Of a stretch of DNA of 64,000 nucleotides, positions 17,984 through 33,653 are shown one piece after another. Below the pieces are notes generated by a model. It was not told the origin of the DNA. It searched no databases and worked only from the letters and a program-made list of their open reading frames with translations. The DNA lies in NCBI RefSeq assembly GCF_003264855.1, contig NZ_NFZS01000001.1, positions 1,922,001 to 1,986,000 of the forward strand, written 5' to 3'. This stretch comes from Dyella jiangningensis. GTDB lineage: Bacteria > Pseudomonadota > Gammaproteobacteria > Xanthomonadales > Rhodanobacteraceae. Position numbers and translations under genes: made by a program. Position 1 is the first letter of the stretch, and every line of letters starts with the position of its first letter.

Positions 17984-18813
17984 GGCTCTCCATTTCCAAC
18001 ATCGCGTGGGACCCCTCCGAAGACGAGGGGGTGGCCGCACTGTTGGCTCGGTACGCGGTGGATGCCATCGACGTGGCCCCCGGTAAATATTTCTCAGAAC
18101 CGGGTCTTGCTACGGTCGCCGAGATCGCTGCGGTCAAATCGTGGTGGAAGGAAAGGGGGGTTGAGATTACCGGCATGCAGGCGTTGTTGTTCGGCACGAC
18201 CGGCTTAAACCTGTTCGGGCCAGCCGAGGTGCGCCGCAAGATGCTGGACCATTTGTGCGCGATCTGTCGGATCGCCCAAGGGTTGGGTGCAAGCCGGCTG
18301 GTTTTTGGTTCGCCCAGGAATCGCGATCGCCTTGATCTTTCTGATGAGCAGGTGGACGAAATTGCGGTGTCGTTCTTTCGGGAACTTGGCGATGTCGCTC
18401 AGGCGCATGGGGTGGTCATTTGCCTGGAACCCAACCCAGAGCGATACGGTGCCAATTTCATGACAACGGCCGAAGAGACTGTGCGTGTCGTGGAACTTGT
18501 CGATCATCCGGCCATACGTATGCAGCTTGATACGGGCGCTTTGACCATCAATCGCGAGCAACCGGCTGAGGCGCTAGAACGCTGCGCCCAGTTCATCGGT
18601 CACGTCCATGCCAGTGAGCCTGATCTGGTGCCGCTCGGCGATGGTGCGACCGATCACCGCCTCATTCATTCATTGCTTCGCGAGCAGCTTCCCGACCACG
18701 TCGTGGTCATCGAGATGTTGGCTACCAAGGACGAGCCTCACCTGATCGCCATCGACAGGGCGGTGGGGCGCGCCGTCGAATGGTATCGAGTACCGAACAG
18801 GAGTGTTTCATGA
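17980..18813 (+). CDS. sugar phosphate isomerase/epimerase (TIM barrel, AP-endonuclease 2 fold)
   Basis: This 277-residue protein has the xylose-isomerase-like TIM barrel: MRLSISNIAWDP at strand 1, LVFGSPRNRDR, a metal-ligand glutamate in VICLEPNPERYG, the Asp of MQLDTGAL, and the His/Glu of HVHASEPDL and VVIEML. Four metal-coordinating acidic/His residues appear present, so it is probably catalytically active in isomerising or epimerising a sugar or keto-sugar. Its presence in this operon suggests it supplies or modifies the transferred sugar. It overlaps both neighbours by ATGA. Confidence 0.8.
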   Translation: MRLSISNIAWDPSEDEGVAALLARYAVDAIDVAPGKYFSEPGLATVAEIAAVKSWWKERGVEITGMQALLFGTTGLNLFGPAEVRRKMLDHLCAICRIAQGLGASRLVFGSPRNRDRLDLSDEQVDEIAVSFFRELGDVAQAHGVVICLEPNPERYGANFMTTAEETVRVVELVDHPAIRMQLDTGALTINREQPAEALERCAQFIGHVHASEPDLVPLGDGATDHRLIHSLLREQLPDHVVVIEMLATKDEPHLIAIDRAVGRAVEWYRVPNRSVS

Positions 18814-19166
18814 AGTGGCTGATATTGGCGCTGGGCATCGCCTCCAACGCGTCCGCCAGCGTTCTGGTCAAATTGGCCATGCTGCCGCCACGCAGGTTTC
18901 CCTCGCCGTCTGATCCGATGGCCGCCTTGTCCAACTGGCCGTTCTGGCTTGGATTGTTTTTGTATGGCGCGGCGTTTCTACTCTACGCGGCGGCGCTTGC
19001 GCGGTTGCCGCTCAATGTTGCCCATCCGGTGTTGACCACCGGTGCGGTCGCCGCGGTGGCGACGCTCTCGACATTGATCTTCAAGGAGCCGTTTCACTGG
19101 ACCACGGCGACCGGCATTTTGCTGGTGATTGCCGGCGTGGCATTGATTACCGCACGGGTGGCGTGA
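18810..19166 (+). CDS. small DMT/SMR-like membrane carrier
   Basis: This 118-residue protein has four TM helices (about 2-20, 40-60, 67-87, 95-115). It fits the small multidrug resistance/EamA fold used by ArnE/F and by lipid-linked sugar flippases. IFKEPFHWTTATGILLVIAGVALI is the typical final part. The GtrA-like role, moving the lipid-linked sugar across the inner membrane, is inferred from the operon; drug export is an alternative. Its ATG at 18810 overlaps the isomerase stop. A frame extending ten codons upstream is less likely. Confidence 0.8.
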   Translation: MKWLILALGIASNASASVLVKLAMLPPRRFPSPSDPMAALSNWPFWLGLFLYGAAFLLYAAALARLPLNVAHPVLTTGAVAAVATLSTLIFKEPFHWTTATGILLVIAGVALITARVA

Positions 19167-19984
19167 CGAACATGAGCTTGGACAACGACATCGATTTGGC
19201 CGGTCACTCGTCGTGGCAGGTCCCCACGTACGAAGTACCTCTCTGGTCCGGTCGCCGGCATGCGTGGTGCGTGATCATTCCGGTGATCAACGAAGGTGAG
19301 CGTATCCGCAACCTGCTGGCCAGAATGAGCGCGCTGCATGTCTCGTCGCTGGCGGACATCATCATCGTCGATGGTGGAAGCAAGGATGGCTCGCTCACCC
19401 TAGCTGCGCTTCAGCAGGAGGGGGTGGCTGGCTTGTTGCTCAAGACAGGGCCGGGAAAACTCAGCGCGCAGCTTCGTTGCGCCTATGCGTTCGCCCTGGA
19501 GAAAGGTTACGAAGGGCTGGTTACCATTGACGGCAATGACAAGGATGATCCCGAAGCCATACCTCGCTTTATCGAGGCGCTCAAGGAAGGCGTCGATTTC
19601 GTTCAGGCGTCACGGTTCATATCGGGCGGTATCGCCGAAAACACACCCGCTTCCCGTGATTTTGCCATTCGGTATATCCATGCGCCTTTCCTGAGCATGG
19701 CGTCGGGTTTCAAGTGGACCGATACGACGCAAGGCTTCCGGGCGTACAGCCGACGCATGTTGCTCGATCCGCGGGTGGCTCCCTTTCGTGACGTGTTTTC
19801 CACTTACGAACTGCTCGCCTACCTGTCTGCCCGCGTTCCGCGACTGGGTTACCGCTGTGTGGAGTTGGCAACGAGCCGGAAGTACCCCAAGGGGCAGGTG
19901 CCCACGAAGATCAGTGCGTTCCGCGGCAACCTCGCGGTGATGACGGTGCTGCTGAAGGCGTGCGTAGGGGTATACAACCCCTGA
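19163..19984 (+). CDS. family 2 glycosyltransferase
   Basis: This 273-residue soluble GT-A enzyme has CVIIPVINEGERIRNLL at the first strand, DIIIVDGGSKDGS for the nucleotide, and TIDGNDKDDPE in the position of the DxD metal site. TDTTQGFRAYSRRML matches the dolichol-phosphate-mannose-synthase-like acceptor region. It lacks a C-terminal membrane anchor, unlike the GT2 that opens the operon. The GTG at 19163 overlaps the previous stop; an ATG at 19172 is the alternative. Likely a second polyprenyl-phosphate or glycan sugar transferase. Confidence 0.82.
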   Translation: MTNMSLDNDIDLAGHSSWQVPTYEVPLWSGRRHAWCVIIPVINEGERIRNLLARMSALHVSSLADIIIVDGGSKDGSLTLAALQQEGVAGLLLKTGPGKLSAQLRCAYAFALEKGYEGLVTIDGNDKDDPEAIPRFIEALKEGVDFVQASRFISGGIAENTPASRDFAIRYIHAPFLSMASGFKWTDTTQGFRAYSRRMLLDPRVAPFRDVFSTYELLAYLSARVPRLGYRCVELATSRKYPKGQVPTKISAFRGNLAVMTVLLKACVGVYNP

Positions 19985-20030
19985 TGGCTGCCTGGATGGA
20001 ATACGTTGAGGACATGGAGATGGAGTGGTG

Positions 20031-24299
<4,269 letters not shown>

Positions 24300-24323
24300 T
24301 TCGCCGCGGGGAGGCGCGAATGA

Positions 24324-25708
<1,385 letters not shown>

Positions 25709-25727
25709 CAGGGAGCGACGATCGCCG

Positions 25728-26051
25728 ATGCTGCGTTGGGTCGCCCTGGTTCTTATCGTTCTGCTGATCGCGCTGCAGATGAAGCTGTGGCACGGCAACG
25801 GCGGCGTGCGCGAGGTGGAAACCTTGCGCGCGGCGGTGAAAAAGCAGGGCGAGGACAACGACAAGCTGCAACAGCGCAACCAGGCGCTGGGCGCTGACGT
25901 GGACGACCTCAAGCATGGCGAGCAGGCCGTCGAAGCGCGCGCACGCGCCGAGCTGGGCCTGATCAAGCCGGGCGAAACGTTCTACCAGGTGGTCGAAAAG
26001 CCGGGCGCCAACCAGGTGCCCGCGCCGGCCGCTTCCACCGGCGCGCATTGA
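25728..26051 (+). CDS. ftsB: cell division protein FtsB
   Basis: This 107-residue bitopic protein has a single TM helix at residues 3-19 and then a periplasmic coiled coil (about 25-75, with repeated Leu/Val and charged residues). It forms the divisome FtsQLB complex. The position directly after eno and before ispD is the standard gammaproteobacterial arrangement. The C-terminal tail is Pro/Ala-rich. The stop is two bases before ispD, so both are probably co-translated. Confidence 0.93.
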   Translation: MLRWVALVLIVLLIALQMKLWHGNGGVREVETLRAAVKKQGEDNDKLQQRNQALGADVDDLKHGEQAVEARARAELGLIKPGETFYQVVEKPGANQVPAPAASTGAH

Positions 26052-26052
26052 C

Positions 26053-26742
26053 ATGGCGCCCCTGTGGTGCGTGGTGCCGGCAGCGGGTCGCGGCACCCGG
26101 GTCGGTGGCGATCTTCCCAAGCAATACCTGCCGCTCGCAGGGCGTCCGCTGATCCTGCATACGCTGGACCGGCTGGCCGCGCACCCCCTCATCGCCGGCC
26201 TGATGGTGGTGCTGGGCGCGGGTGACGAGCTCTGGCCATCCGTTGGCCTGCTTGGCAGCAAGCCGGTGCTGACCGCCATCGGGGGGGCCGAGCGTTGCGA
26301 TTCCGTGCTGGCGGGCCTTAATGCGCTTCCCTCCGGCGTGGGCGAAGACGCATTCGTACTGGTGCACGACGCCGCGCGCCCCTGCGTGCGGGAAGCTGAT
26401 ATCACCCGGTTGATCGAACGTGGCGTGCTAGCCGGCGGCGGGCTGCTGGGCGCGCCGCTGCGCGATACGCTCAAGCGCGCCGGCGCCGACGGGCGCAGCC
26501 ACGAAACCGAGCCGCGCGACCATCGCTGGCGCGCCTTCACGCCGCAGATGTTCCGCCGGGGTGATCTTTCGCAGGCACTGCGGGCAGCATCGGCGGCCGG
26601 CGTGACGGTGAGTGACGAGGCAATGGCGATGGAGCGGGTGGGGTTTTCGCCTTTGCTGGTGGAGGGCGCCGAGGACAACATCAAGGTGACGACGGCCGCG
26701 GATTTCGCGCTGGCCGAATTCCTGTTGCCGCGGACGAAGTAA
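26053..26742 (+). CDS. ispD: 2-C-methyl-D-erythritol 4-phosphate cytidylyltransferase
   Basis: This 229-residue enzyme uses CTP to form CDP-methylerythritol in the MEP isoprenoid pathway. The nucleotide-binding signature is [20 protein letters not shown] at residues 5-24. VHDAARPCV and the C-terminal [15 protein letters not shown] are also diagnostic. It starts one base after the ftsB stop and is followed by ispF after 13 bases, the usual ispDF pair. Confidence 0.95.
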   Translation: MAPLWCVVPAAGRGTRVGGDLPKQYLPLAGRPLILHTLDRLAAHPLIAGLMVVLGAGDELWPSVGLLGSKPVLTAIGGAERCDSVLAGLNALPSGVGEDAFVLVHDAARPCVREADITRLIERGVLAGGGLLGAPLRDTLKRAGADGRSHETEPRDHRWRAFTPQMFRRGDLSQALRAASAAGVTVSDEAMAMERVGFSPLLVEGAEDNIKVTTAADFALAEFLLPRTK

Positions 26743-26755
26743 GGAGCGACACACG

Positions 26756-27232
26756 ATGATGCGGATCGGCCAGGGCTTCGATGTCCACGTCTTTGGCGAG
26801 GGCGACCATGTGATGCTCGGCGGCGTGCGCGTCCCGCACAGCCGTGGCGTGGTAGCGCATTCCGATGGCGACGTGGTGATCCACGCCCTGTGCGATGCGA
26901 TCTTCGGTGCGTTGGCACTGGGCGATATCGGTCGCCATTTCCCGCCGAGCCAGGAGCAATGGCGCAATGCGGACAGCAGGGTGTTCCTGCGCCACGCCGC
27001 GAAGCTCATGCGTGAGCACGGCTATGCGCTGGGCAACGCCGACGTCACGGTGATTTGCGAAGCGCCCAAGGTGGGGCCGCATTCCCTGGCGATGCGCGAA
27101 GCCGTGGCCGAAGAGCTGGGCACCGACATCAGCCGCGTGAGCATCAAGGCGACCACCACGGAGAAGCTGGGTTTCACCGGTCGTGGCGAAGGCATCGCCG
27201 CCCAGGCCTGCGTGTTGCTGGTCATGGCATGA
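26756..27232 (+). CDS. ispF: 2-C-methyl-D-erythritol 2,4-cyclodiphosphate synthase
   Basis: This 158-residue trimeric enzyme cyclises the MEP-pathway diphosphate. The metal ligands sit in [10 protein letters not shown] (Asp9, His11) and the later histidine in [15 protein letters not shown]. The C-terminal [19 protein letters not shown] is the family signature. A GGAG lies upstream. The stop overlaps the mgtE start (ATGA). Confidence 0.96.
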   Translation: MMRIGQGFDVHVFGEGDHVMLGGVRVPHSRGVVAHSDGDVVIHALCDAIFGALALGDIGRHFPPSQEQWRNADSRVFLRHAAKLMREHGYALGNADVTVICEAPKVGPHSLAMREAVAEELGTDISRVSIKATTTEKLGFTGRGEGIAAQACVLLVMA

Positions 27233-28647
27233 GCGAGGCCGGCGCCCGCGGCTCGGCTTCGCGCCTGCACGAGCAGCTCGACCTCATCAGCGAGTTGCTG
27301 CGCAAGCTGCGCAGGCCGGGCCATCTGCCCCAGCCCGGCACCGACCAGGGTTTCCGTGAAAGCCAGCTCGAACTGCAGCGCCTGCTCGATGCGCTGCATC
27401 CCGCCGACATCGCATACGTGCTTGAGGCGCTCCCGCTGGAAGACCGCCTGGCCATCTGGCAACGGGTGAAGGCCGATCGCGACGGCGAAATCCTGCTGGA
27501 AGTATCCGACGCGGTGCGCGAATCGCTCATCGCGGACATGGACGATCACGAGATCCTCGCCGCGGTCGAACCGCTCGATGCGGACGAATTGGCCGACCTC
27601 GTCGAAGACCTTCCCACCGAGGTGCTGCCCGAGCTGATGGCCAGCCTCGACGCGCAGCAGCGCGAGCGCGTGCAGGCGGCGTTGTCCTATCCGGACGACC
27701 AGGTCGGCGCGTTGATGGATTTCGAGATGGTCACCATCCGCGAAGACATCACGCTGGAGACCGTGCTGCGTTACCTGCGCCGCTTCGACGAGCTGCCGGC
27801 GCAGACCGACAAGTTGTTCGTGATCAATCAGGACAACCTGCTCACCGGCGTACTGCCGCTGCATTGGCTACTGGTCAATTCGCCGGAAAAAACGGTGAGC
27901 GAGGTGATGGCGCCGGACGTCAACACCTTTCATCCCACCGACGACGCCTACGAGGCCGCGCAGGCTTTTGAGCGCTACGACCTGGTGACCGCTCCGGTAG
28001 TCGATGGCAGTGGGCACCTGATCGGACGCATCACCATCGATGCGATGGTGGACGTGCTGCGCGAGGAAAGCGAAAGCGAAGCGCTGAGTCGCGGCGGCCT
28101 GCGCGAAGAAGAGGACATCTTCGCCTCGGCCTGGAAATCCGTGCGCAACCGCTGGGCGTGGCTGGCGATCAATCTGGTCACCGCCTTCATTGCCTCGCGC
28201 GTCATCGGCCTGTTCGAAGGTTCTATCCAGCACTTGGTTGCACTGGCCGCCTTGATGCCCATCGTCGCCGGCATCGGCGGCAATTCCGGCAACCAGACCA
28301 TCACCATGATCGTGCGCGCGCTGGCGCTGGACCAGATTTCTCCCGCAAGCGCCCGGCGGCTGTGGGGCAAGGAAAGCGTCGTCGCGCTGGTCAACGGCCT
28401 GGTCTGGGGCAGTGTGATCGGTACGGTGGCGTGGATGCTCTATGACAACCTGCCACTCGGCGTGGTGATGACTGCCGCCATGACGTTGAACCTGGTGCTG
28501 GCGGCGTTCTGTGGCGTGGGTATTCCCTTGCTGATGACGAAGCTGGGACGCGATCCCGCGCTGGGCTCCAGCGTGATGATCACTGCCATGACCGACTCGG
28601 GCGGTTTCTTCATTTTTCTCGGCCTCGCCACGCTGTTCCTGATGTAA
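27229..28647 (+). CDS. mgtE: magnesium transporter MgtE
   Basis: This 472-residue Mg2+ channel has a cytosolic N domain (about 1-135, helical superhelix with Leu-rich repeats), a tandem CBS module (about 140-270, with [24 protein letters not shown]) and five TM helices at the C-terminus (about 290-470, with [13 protein letters not shown]). The N and CBS domains close the pore at high Mg2+. It is inserted between ispF and truD, which are normally close neighbours, and its start overlaps the ispF stop. Confidence 0.93.
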   Translation: MSEAGARGSASRLHEQLDLISELLRKLRRPGHLPQPGTDQGFRESQLELQRLLDALHPADIAYVLEALPLEDRLAIWQRVKADRDGEILLEVSDAVRESLIADMDDHEILAAVEPLDADELADLVEDLPTEVLPELMASLDAQQRERVQAALSYPDDQVGALMDFEMVTIREDITLETVLRYLRRFDELPAQTDKLFVINQDNLLTGVLPLHWLLVNSPEKTVSEVMAPDVNTFHPTDDAYEAAQAFERYDLVTAPVVDGSGHLIGRITIDAMVDVLREESESEALSRGGLREEEDIFASAWKSVRNRWAWLAINLVTAFIASRVIGLFEGSIQHLVALAALMPIVAGIGGNSGNQTITMIVRALALDQISPASARRLWGKESVVALVNGLVWGSVIGTVAWMLYDNLPLGVVMTAAMTLNLVLAAFCGVGIPLLMTKLGRDPALGSSVMITAMTDSGGFFIFLGLATLFLM

Positions 28648-28699
28648 TGCGCCGTTCGCGCACCTTATTTCCTGATGCCGGCATGGCCGGCGGAGTCCC

Positions 28700-29713
28700 A
28701 TGTCCGATCTCGAACTGCCCTATGCCTACGGCAATCCCTCGCTGACTGCCGTGTTGCGCGCCCATCCCGAGGATTTCCAGGTGGAGGAAATCCTCGGCTA
28801 TGACGCCGACGGCGAAGGCGAGCACGCACTGCTGTGGGTGGAGAAGCGCGGCTCCAATACGGATTGGGTCGCGAAGGAGCTTGCGCGTTTCGCCGGGGTG
28901 CCGCCGCTCAATGTCGGTTACGCCGGCCTCAAGGATCGCCATGCCGTCACGCGCCAGACCTTCTCGGTGCAGCTGGCGGGCAAGCCCGACCCCGATTGGT
29001 CCACGTTCCCGCACGCGGAGGTGAAGGTGCTGGCAGCCACGCGCCACAAGCGCAAGCTGAAGCGCGGCGCACTGCGTGGCAATCGTTTCGTACTGGTGCT
29101 GCGCGACGCACAGGGCGATCGCGGCGTGGCCGAGCAGGTGCTTGGCCAGATCGCGCAACGCGGGGTGCCCAATTATTTCGGTGAACAGCGTTTCGGGCGC
29201 GAAGGCGGCAACGTCGCGCAGGCCCGGGCCATGTTCGCGGGACGCCGCGTCGATCGCGACAAGCGGCATTTCCTTCTCTCTGCGGCGCGCTCGCATATCT
29301 TCAACGGCGTGCTTGCCGCACGCGTGGAGCAGGGCAGCTGGGATTCGCCGATGGAAGGCGAAATCTGGGCGCTGGATGGCTCGCGCTCGTGGTTCGGTCC
29401 GGAACCGTTCGACGCCGTGCTTTCCGAGCGATTGGCGAAAGGCGATATCCATCCCTCGGGTCCGCTGTGGGGCCGCGGCGAGACGCCCGCCCAGGCGGAC
29501 GCGGCTGCGTTGGAGAACGCAATTGCGGCGGCAAACGCCGATCTTTCCGATGGCTTGGTCGCCGCCAAGATGGATCAGGAGCGTCGCGCGCTGCGCATGA
29601 TTCCGCGTAACCTCAACTGGCGCTGGCTGGAAGGTAATGCGCTGGAGTTGAGCTTCGAGTTGCCCGCAGGTGCTTATGCGACGACGGTGGTGAGGGAGTT
29701 GGCGAGGACGTAG
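28700..29713 (+). CDS. truD: tRNA pseudouridine(13) synthase
   Basis: This 337-residue enzyme makes pseudouridine at tRNA position 13. The catalytic aspartate is Asp79 in GYAGLKDRHAVTRQ, matching the TruD signature and almost the E. coli number (80). GTP-independent folding and the conserved NYFGEQRFGR and HFLLSAARSHIFN blocks are visible. In most relatives surE follows directly; here a 0.9-kb repeat-rich gap and the Smr gene intervene. Confidence 0.95.
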   Translation: MSDLELPYAYGNPSLTAVLRAHPEDFQVEEILGYDADGEGEHALLWVEKRGSNTDWVAKELARFAGVPPLNVGYAGLKDRHAVTRQTFSVQLAGKPDPDWSTFPHAEVKVLAATRHKRKLKRGALRGNRFVLVLRDAQGDRGVAEQVLGQIAQRGVPNYFGEQRFGREGGNVAQARAMFAGRRVDRDKRHFLLSAARSHIFNGVLAARVEQGSWDSPMEGEIWALDGSRSWFGPEPFDAVLSERLAKGDIHPSGPLWGRGETPAQADAAALENAIAAANADLSDGLVAAKMDQERRALRMIPRNLNWRWLEGNALELSFELPAGAYATTVVRELART

Positions 29714-30608
29714 GCGACAGTCGCCCTTCCTCCGATAGAGTGCGTCGGTAGACGCAGTCGTCTCCGCGCCGCCTCCTGTAGGAGCGCACCCTGTGCGCGA
29801 CATCCTTTCGCGTCGGTCTCCATGTTCGTGGTCCCGGCGCAGGCCGGACGGAGTGCGGAGCGCGCAGAACGCCTGAAGGGGCGTGCGCGCGAGGCATCCA
29901 GTGGCGTCAGTCTTCGATTGTGGCGCTGCCCCCAACGGGCCGCTTATGCAGCGGCAATCCTTAAGTCCTTTTTGCATCAAGTCCTTTTTGCATCGGCGCG
30001 TTGCGGTGTAGCGGCACCGTGTGAGGTAGTAACGAGCGCATCCCGACTAACCTCGGTCGTCCGACGCTTCTATCCCACATATCGCTATGAGCCCTGGCTC
30101 TGAAGGCCGTTTTCTTTGGGTTACTTTTGACGCGAAGCTAATCCCGTGGGACTTTGACTTCGGGCTGGCGCCCTCCGCCCTTCCTCGCCCCTCAAAGCCG
30201 GCGCCATCCATGGCGCCTCCACGCGTGCGGGCCGGCTTCGCCGTTCGCATGCAGAGAGTGCGTGCGTGGGCCGGCAAAAGAAAAGTGACTCGAGCTTCCC
30301 ACAGGGCTAGCTTCGCGTCGCCCCACAGGGACTAGCTTCGCGTCGCCGGCAGGAGATCGAAACGCCCGCTGCGTCCCACGGGGATTCCCTTCGGTCGCAA
30401 GCGGCAGGCTCGCGGCAGCGCGGCAACTGAAGGGCGTAGCCGCTCTCAGCTAGAGCGAGAAACATGTAGGTCAGCGCGAAAGGCTGTCGCGCACAGGGTG
30501 CGCTCCTACAATTTAAGAGACGGCGATTGCGCGGGGATGGCGCCGCAAAGCTAGCGCGCGCCCCGGGGCGTCACAACGAATAGAATAGTGACAGGGACGA
30601 GCAATACT
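29714..30608. other. 0.9-kb repeat-rich non-coding mosaic between truD and the Smr gene
   Basis: No believable gene was found. The stretch opens and closes with inverted GTAG REP-like copies (29778-29801 and 30486-30509, exact reverse complements). Between them are a perfect 16-bp tandem duplication (AAGTCCTTTTTGCATC at 29963-29978 and 29979-29994), a second near-perfect 23/24-bp duplication at 30301-30323 and 30325-30348, and a TTTCTTTGGGTTACTTTTG/CAAAAGAAAAGTGACTCG pair (30111 and 30275) in opposite orientation. Such mosaics are common as intergenic repeats in Xanthomonadales. Confidence 0.7.
29778..30509. repeat. widely spaced inverted pair of REP-like elements
   Basis: GTAGGAGCGCACCCTGTG (from 29778) and its exact reverse complement over 24 bases at 30486-30509 bracket 684 bases of non-coding sequence. 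They carry T instead of A in the centre (CACCCTGTG rather than CACCCAGTG), a variant also seen in one arm at 34730-34751. Confidence 0.8.
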
Positions 30609-31154
30609 TCACCCCTTCAAAAGCACCACCACCGCCCCCGTTCCCCCCTGCATCGGCCTGGCCGAAGCAAACGCCACCACATCATCACGTCGCCTCAACA
30701 TCCGGTCCGTCAGCACCTTCAACACCGGGCCGGCCGCGCGCGAGCGCAATCCCTTGCCGTGAACGATACGCACGCAGCGGATGCCCCTTCGCTTGGCGTC
30801 AGCCAGGAAATCGTTGATGCAGGCCTGCGCCGCGGCAGCGTTCATCTGGTGCAGGTCGATATCGTCCTGCACGCTGAACTGGCCCCGCTTGAGCTGGCGC
30901 AGCAGTTTGGGCGGATAGCCGTCCCGCAGGTAGCTCAGTTCTTCGCCCACTTCGAGCAGCGAGGGATCGAAGGCCATGTCCAGCAGTTCGCCCGGTACGG
31001 CGGCCTCGTCCGCTTCGAACATGCGCGGCTCCGGAGCCGGCTTGGGCGCGGCGGGCGGGGGCGCCACCGGATCGAAAGCCTTCACCTCGCCGATCGCCTC
31101 GCGAAACAGGCGAGCGTCATCGTCGGAGACCTGGGCAGGAGGGCGATGTTTCAT
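30609..31154 (-). CDS. Smr-domain protein
   Basis: This 181-residue protein has an N-terminal Pro/Ala-rich linker (about 28-45) and a C-terminal Smr domain (about 95-181), with the conserved DLHQMNAAAA helix and RIVHGKGLRS loop. Small bacterial Smr proteins act as DNA or RNA nicking nucleases. The gene is antisense to its neighbours truD and surE. The start ATG is at 31154. Confidence 0.88.
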   Translation of the reverse strand: MKHRPPAQVSDDDARLFREAIGEVKAFDPVAPPPAAPKPAPEPRMFEADEAAVPGELLDMAFDPSLLEVGEELSYLRDGYPPKLLRQLKRGQFSVQDDIDLHQMNAAAAQACINDFLADAKRRGIRCVRIVHGKGLRSRAAGPVLKVLTDRMLRRRDDVVAFASARPMQGGTGAVVVLLKG

Positions 31155-31336
31155 GCCTGCATCGTAATGCAGCGCGAGGATGTCGGCGTCGCGTCAGCCA
31201 TGAGCCAGCCTGAGACGGACTCCGCGCTCCTGGCCGGCCGATGTGAAACCATCGTCCCGGTCCGGTAGACTTCAGGCTTCACCTGGCGCATTTCGTCGAG
31301 AACGAAGGCGCTGCGATTGGCTTTGAACGGATCATC

Positions 31337-32128
31337 ATGCGAGTTCTGGTTTCAAACGACGACGGCGTGGATGCACCTGGCATCCGCGTGCTCGCCGAGC
31401 GCCTCGGCGCGGTCGGCCAAGTCACGGTGGTGGCACCGGATCGAGACCGCTCCGGCGCCAGCAATTCCCTCACGCTGGACGCTCCCATCCGCGCGCTGCG
31501 GATGGACAACGGCTATTACCGCGTCGCCGGCACGCCGACCGATTGCGTACACCTGGCGCTGGCGGGCATGCTCGACTACGAGCCCGACATCGTGGTGTCC
31601 GGCATCAACAATTCCGCCAACCTCGGCGACGACGTGATCTATTCCGGCACCGTGTCCGCGGCGATGGAAGGGCGCTTTCTCGGCCTGCCTGCCATCGCCG
31701 TGTCGCTGGTGAGCAAGGACCATAACGGCGTCCACTACGAATCGGCGGCGAACGCGGTACTGCGGTTGATGCAGCGACTGCTGGTCGACCCGCTGCCGGC
31801 CGACACGATCCTCAACGTCAACGTGCCCGATCGCCCGTGGGATGAAATCCACGGTTTCGAAGTCACCCGCCTGGGCAAGCGCCATCGTTCCGCGCCGTGC
31901 ATCAAGCAGACCGATCCCCGTGGCAAGACCATCTGGTGGATTGGCCCCGCGGGCGACGTGGACGACGCCGGCCCGGGCACCGACTTCAACGCGGTGCGTC
32001 GCGGTTATGTGTCGGTGACGCCCATCCATGTGGACCTCACGCGCTTCCAGGCGCTGGAAAAGGTCAGCAGCTGGGTCGGTGCGTTGAACGAAGGCGTCGG
32101 CGGCAAAAACGCCGAAGAGGCGGCGTGA
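31337..32128 (+). CDS. surE: 5'/3'-nucleotidase SurE
   Basis: This 263-residue survival protein dephosphorylates nucleoside monophosphates in the cytoplasm. The metal-binding signature [10 protein letters not shown] has Asp8/Asp9 at the N-terminus, followed by the [11 protein letters not shown] loop and [13 protein letters not shown]. The length is typical for the family. The stop is 4 bases before the pcm start, in the classic surE-pcm pair. Confidence 0.96.
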   Translation: MRVLVSNDDGVDAPGIRVLAERLGAVGQVTVVAPDRDRSGASNSLTLDAPIRALRMDNGYYRVAGTPTDCVHLALAGMLDYEPDIVVSGINNSANLGDDVIYSGTVSAAMEGRFLGLPAIAVSLVSKDHNGVHYESAANAVLRLMQRLLVDPLPADTILNVNVPDRPWDEIHGFEVTRLGKRHRSAPCIKQTDPRGKTIWWIGPAGDVDDAGPGTDFNAVRRGYVSVTPIHVDLTRFQALEKVSSWVGALNEGVGGKNAEEAA

Positions 32129-32132
32129 GGGC

Positions 32133-32813
32133 ATGAACGTGCATCCATTGCCGCCATCCGCATTGAAAGGCGAGGGCATGACCTCGCAGCGCGCGCGCGA
32201 TCGCCTCGCGACCAAGCTCAAGGAAGAGGGCATCCGCGACCAGCGCGTGATCGACGTGATCCGCAATACGCCGCGCCACCATTTCATCGACCAGGCGTTG
32301 CACTCGCGCGCCTACGAAAACACCGCGCTGCCGATCGGCCATGGCCAGACCATCTCCCAGCCGTGGGTGGTGGCGCGCATGACCGAGGCGCTGCTGGAAT
32401 TCGGCGTGCCGCAGAAAGTGCTGGAGATCGGCACCGGCTCCGGCTACCAGGCCGTGGTGCTCGCGCAAGTGGTGCCACAGATCTACACGGTCGAGCGCAT
32501 CGAAGAGCTGTTGCGCCAGGCACGCCGTCGCTTCCGCCAGCTGGGCCTGAGCAACATCCGCTCGCGTCACGATGACGGCAAGCTCGGCTGGGCCGATGAA
32601 GCGCCGTTCGACGCCATCATCCTGACCGCGGCGGGCGATGCGATCCCGCACGCCATCCTCGATCAGCTCGGCCCGACGGGCGTGCTGGTGGCACCGGTCG
32701 GTTCGCCGAGCAACCAGATGCTGATCCGCATGCGCGGCGACGGGCAGGGCGATTTCATTCAAGAGGAACTGGGCGCGGTCAGTTTCGTGCCCTTGCTCGG
32801 CGGCATCGGTTGA
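32133..32813 (+). CDS. pcm: protein-L-isoaspartate O-methyltransferase
   Basis: This 226-residue SAM-dependent enzyme repairs isoaspartyl residues in damaged proteins. The SAM motif VLEIGTGSGYQ is near residue 90, and the family signature HGQTISQPWVVARM precedes it. A start at an internal ATG (MTSQRARDRL, near residue 16) would give a more typical length, so the upstream ATG is used with some doubt. It is coupled to surE. Confidence 0.95.
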   Translation: MNVHPLPPSALKGEGMTSQRARDRLATKLKEEGIRDQRVIDVIRNTPRHHFIDQALHSRAYENTALPIGHGQTISQPWVVARMTEALLEFGVPQKVLEIGTGSGYQAVVLAQVVPQIYTVERIEELLRQARRRFRQLGLSNIRSRHDDGKLGWADEAPFDAIILTAAGDAIPHAILDQLGPTGVLVAPVGSPSNQMLIRMRGDGQGDFIQEELGAVSFVPLLGGIG

Positions 32814-33003
32814 TGCGCTCAAGGGCCTTCCTGATGGCTCCGTGTAGCCCGGGCCGGGTCTGTTTGCCCGCATGCCAGCGCCATCACTCGGTTGTGTATC
32901 GACATACACGTCCTCATTCTTCCTTGGCCTGCGCGCAAACAGATTCCGGTGCGAGCCACGCGGAGCCATCAAACAGGCCCTACCCACAAGGAAACTCCTG
33001 AGC

Positions 33004-33612
33004 ATGCGTCTGTTTGGACCGCTGTATGCGCGCGCACTGACGTGGGCGCGCCACCCAAGGGCCGTGTACTACCTCTGCGGATTGAGCTTCGTCGAGGCTT
33101 TCATCTTCCCGATCATGCCGGAAGTGATGCTCGCGCCGATGATGCTCGGCAAGCGTCACAAGGCCTTCTTCTACGCGAACATCAGCCTGCTGTTCTCGCT
33201 GCTGGGTTCGTTGGTCGGTTACGCGCTCGGCCATTGGGCGTTCCATGCACTCTCGCCCTTGCTCGATTCGCTGCATCTGCTGGCGCCGATCGAGAAGGGC
33301 GTCGACAACCTGCGCATGCAGATGAACGAGCATTGGCTCGGCCTGCTGGTGGTGTTGGCGCTTGCCGCGCTGCAGCCCGTCGTGCCGATGAAGTTCGTGA
33401 CGTGGGCGGCGGGCATCGTGGGTGTGCCGGTGATTCCGTTCCTGGTCTGCATGGCCGTGGGCCGCGGCAAGCGCGTGTGGTTGCTCGCGCTGCTGATCCG
33501 CATTTTCGGCGAGCGCGCCGAGCGCATTCTGCACAAGCACATCGAGCGGATCGGATGGGCGGCGCTCGTGATATTGGCGGCCTTGCTGGCCTGGTGGATC
33601 TGGTCGCGCTGA
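33004..33612 (+). CDS. YqaA-family membrane protein (SNARE-associated/DedA-like)
   Basis: This 202-residue protein has about four to five TM helices, with the re-entrant-like segment FVEAFIFPIMPEVMLAPMML near residue 28 and VPMKFVTWAAGIVGVPVIPFLVCMAVGRGKR near residue 128. Both are typical of DedA/VTT proteins, here the short YqaA branch. Its place between pcm and nlpD matches other gammaproteobacteria. The frame is open upstream, but the ATG at 33004 begins the membrane protein. A 190-base gap to pcm holds no gene. Confidence 0.85.
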   Translation: MRLFGPLYARALTWARHPRAVYYLCGLSFVEAFIFPIMPEVMLAPMMLGKRHKAFFYANISLLFSLLGSLVGYALGHWAFHALSPLLDSLHLLAPIEKGVDNLRMQMNEHWLGLLVVLALAALQPVVPMKFVTWAAGIVGVPVIPFLVCMAVGRGKRVWLLALLIRIFGERAERILHKHIERIGWAALVILAALLAWWIWSR

Positions 33613-33653
33613 ACGATGGCCGTGGCGCTGACGCATCGCAGGTCGCCGTACGC

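Noticed and set aside
29822-30103. A 93-codon frame in the truD-surE gap.
   Set aside because: It spans tandem duplications and intergenic repeats and has repeat-derived composition; no start context.
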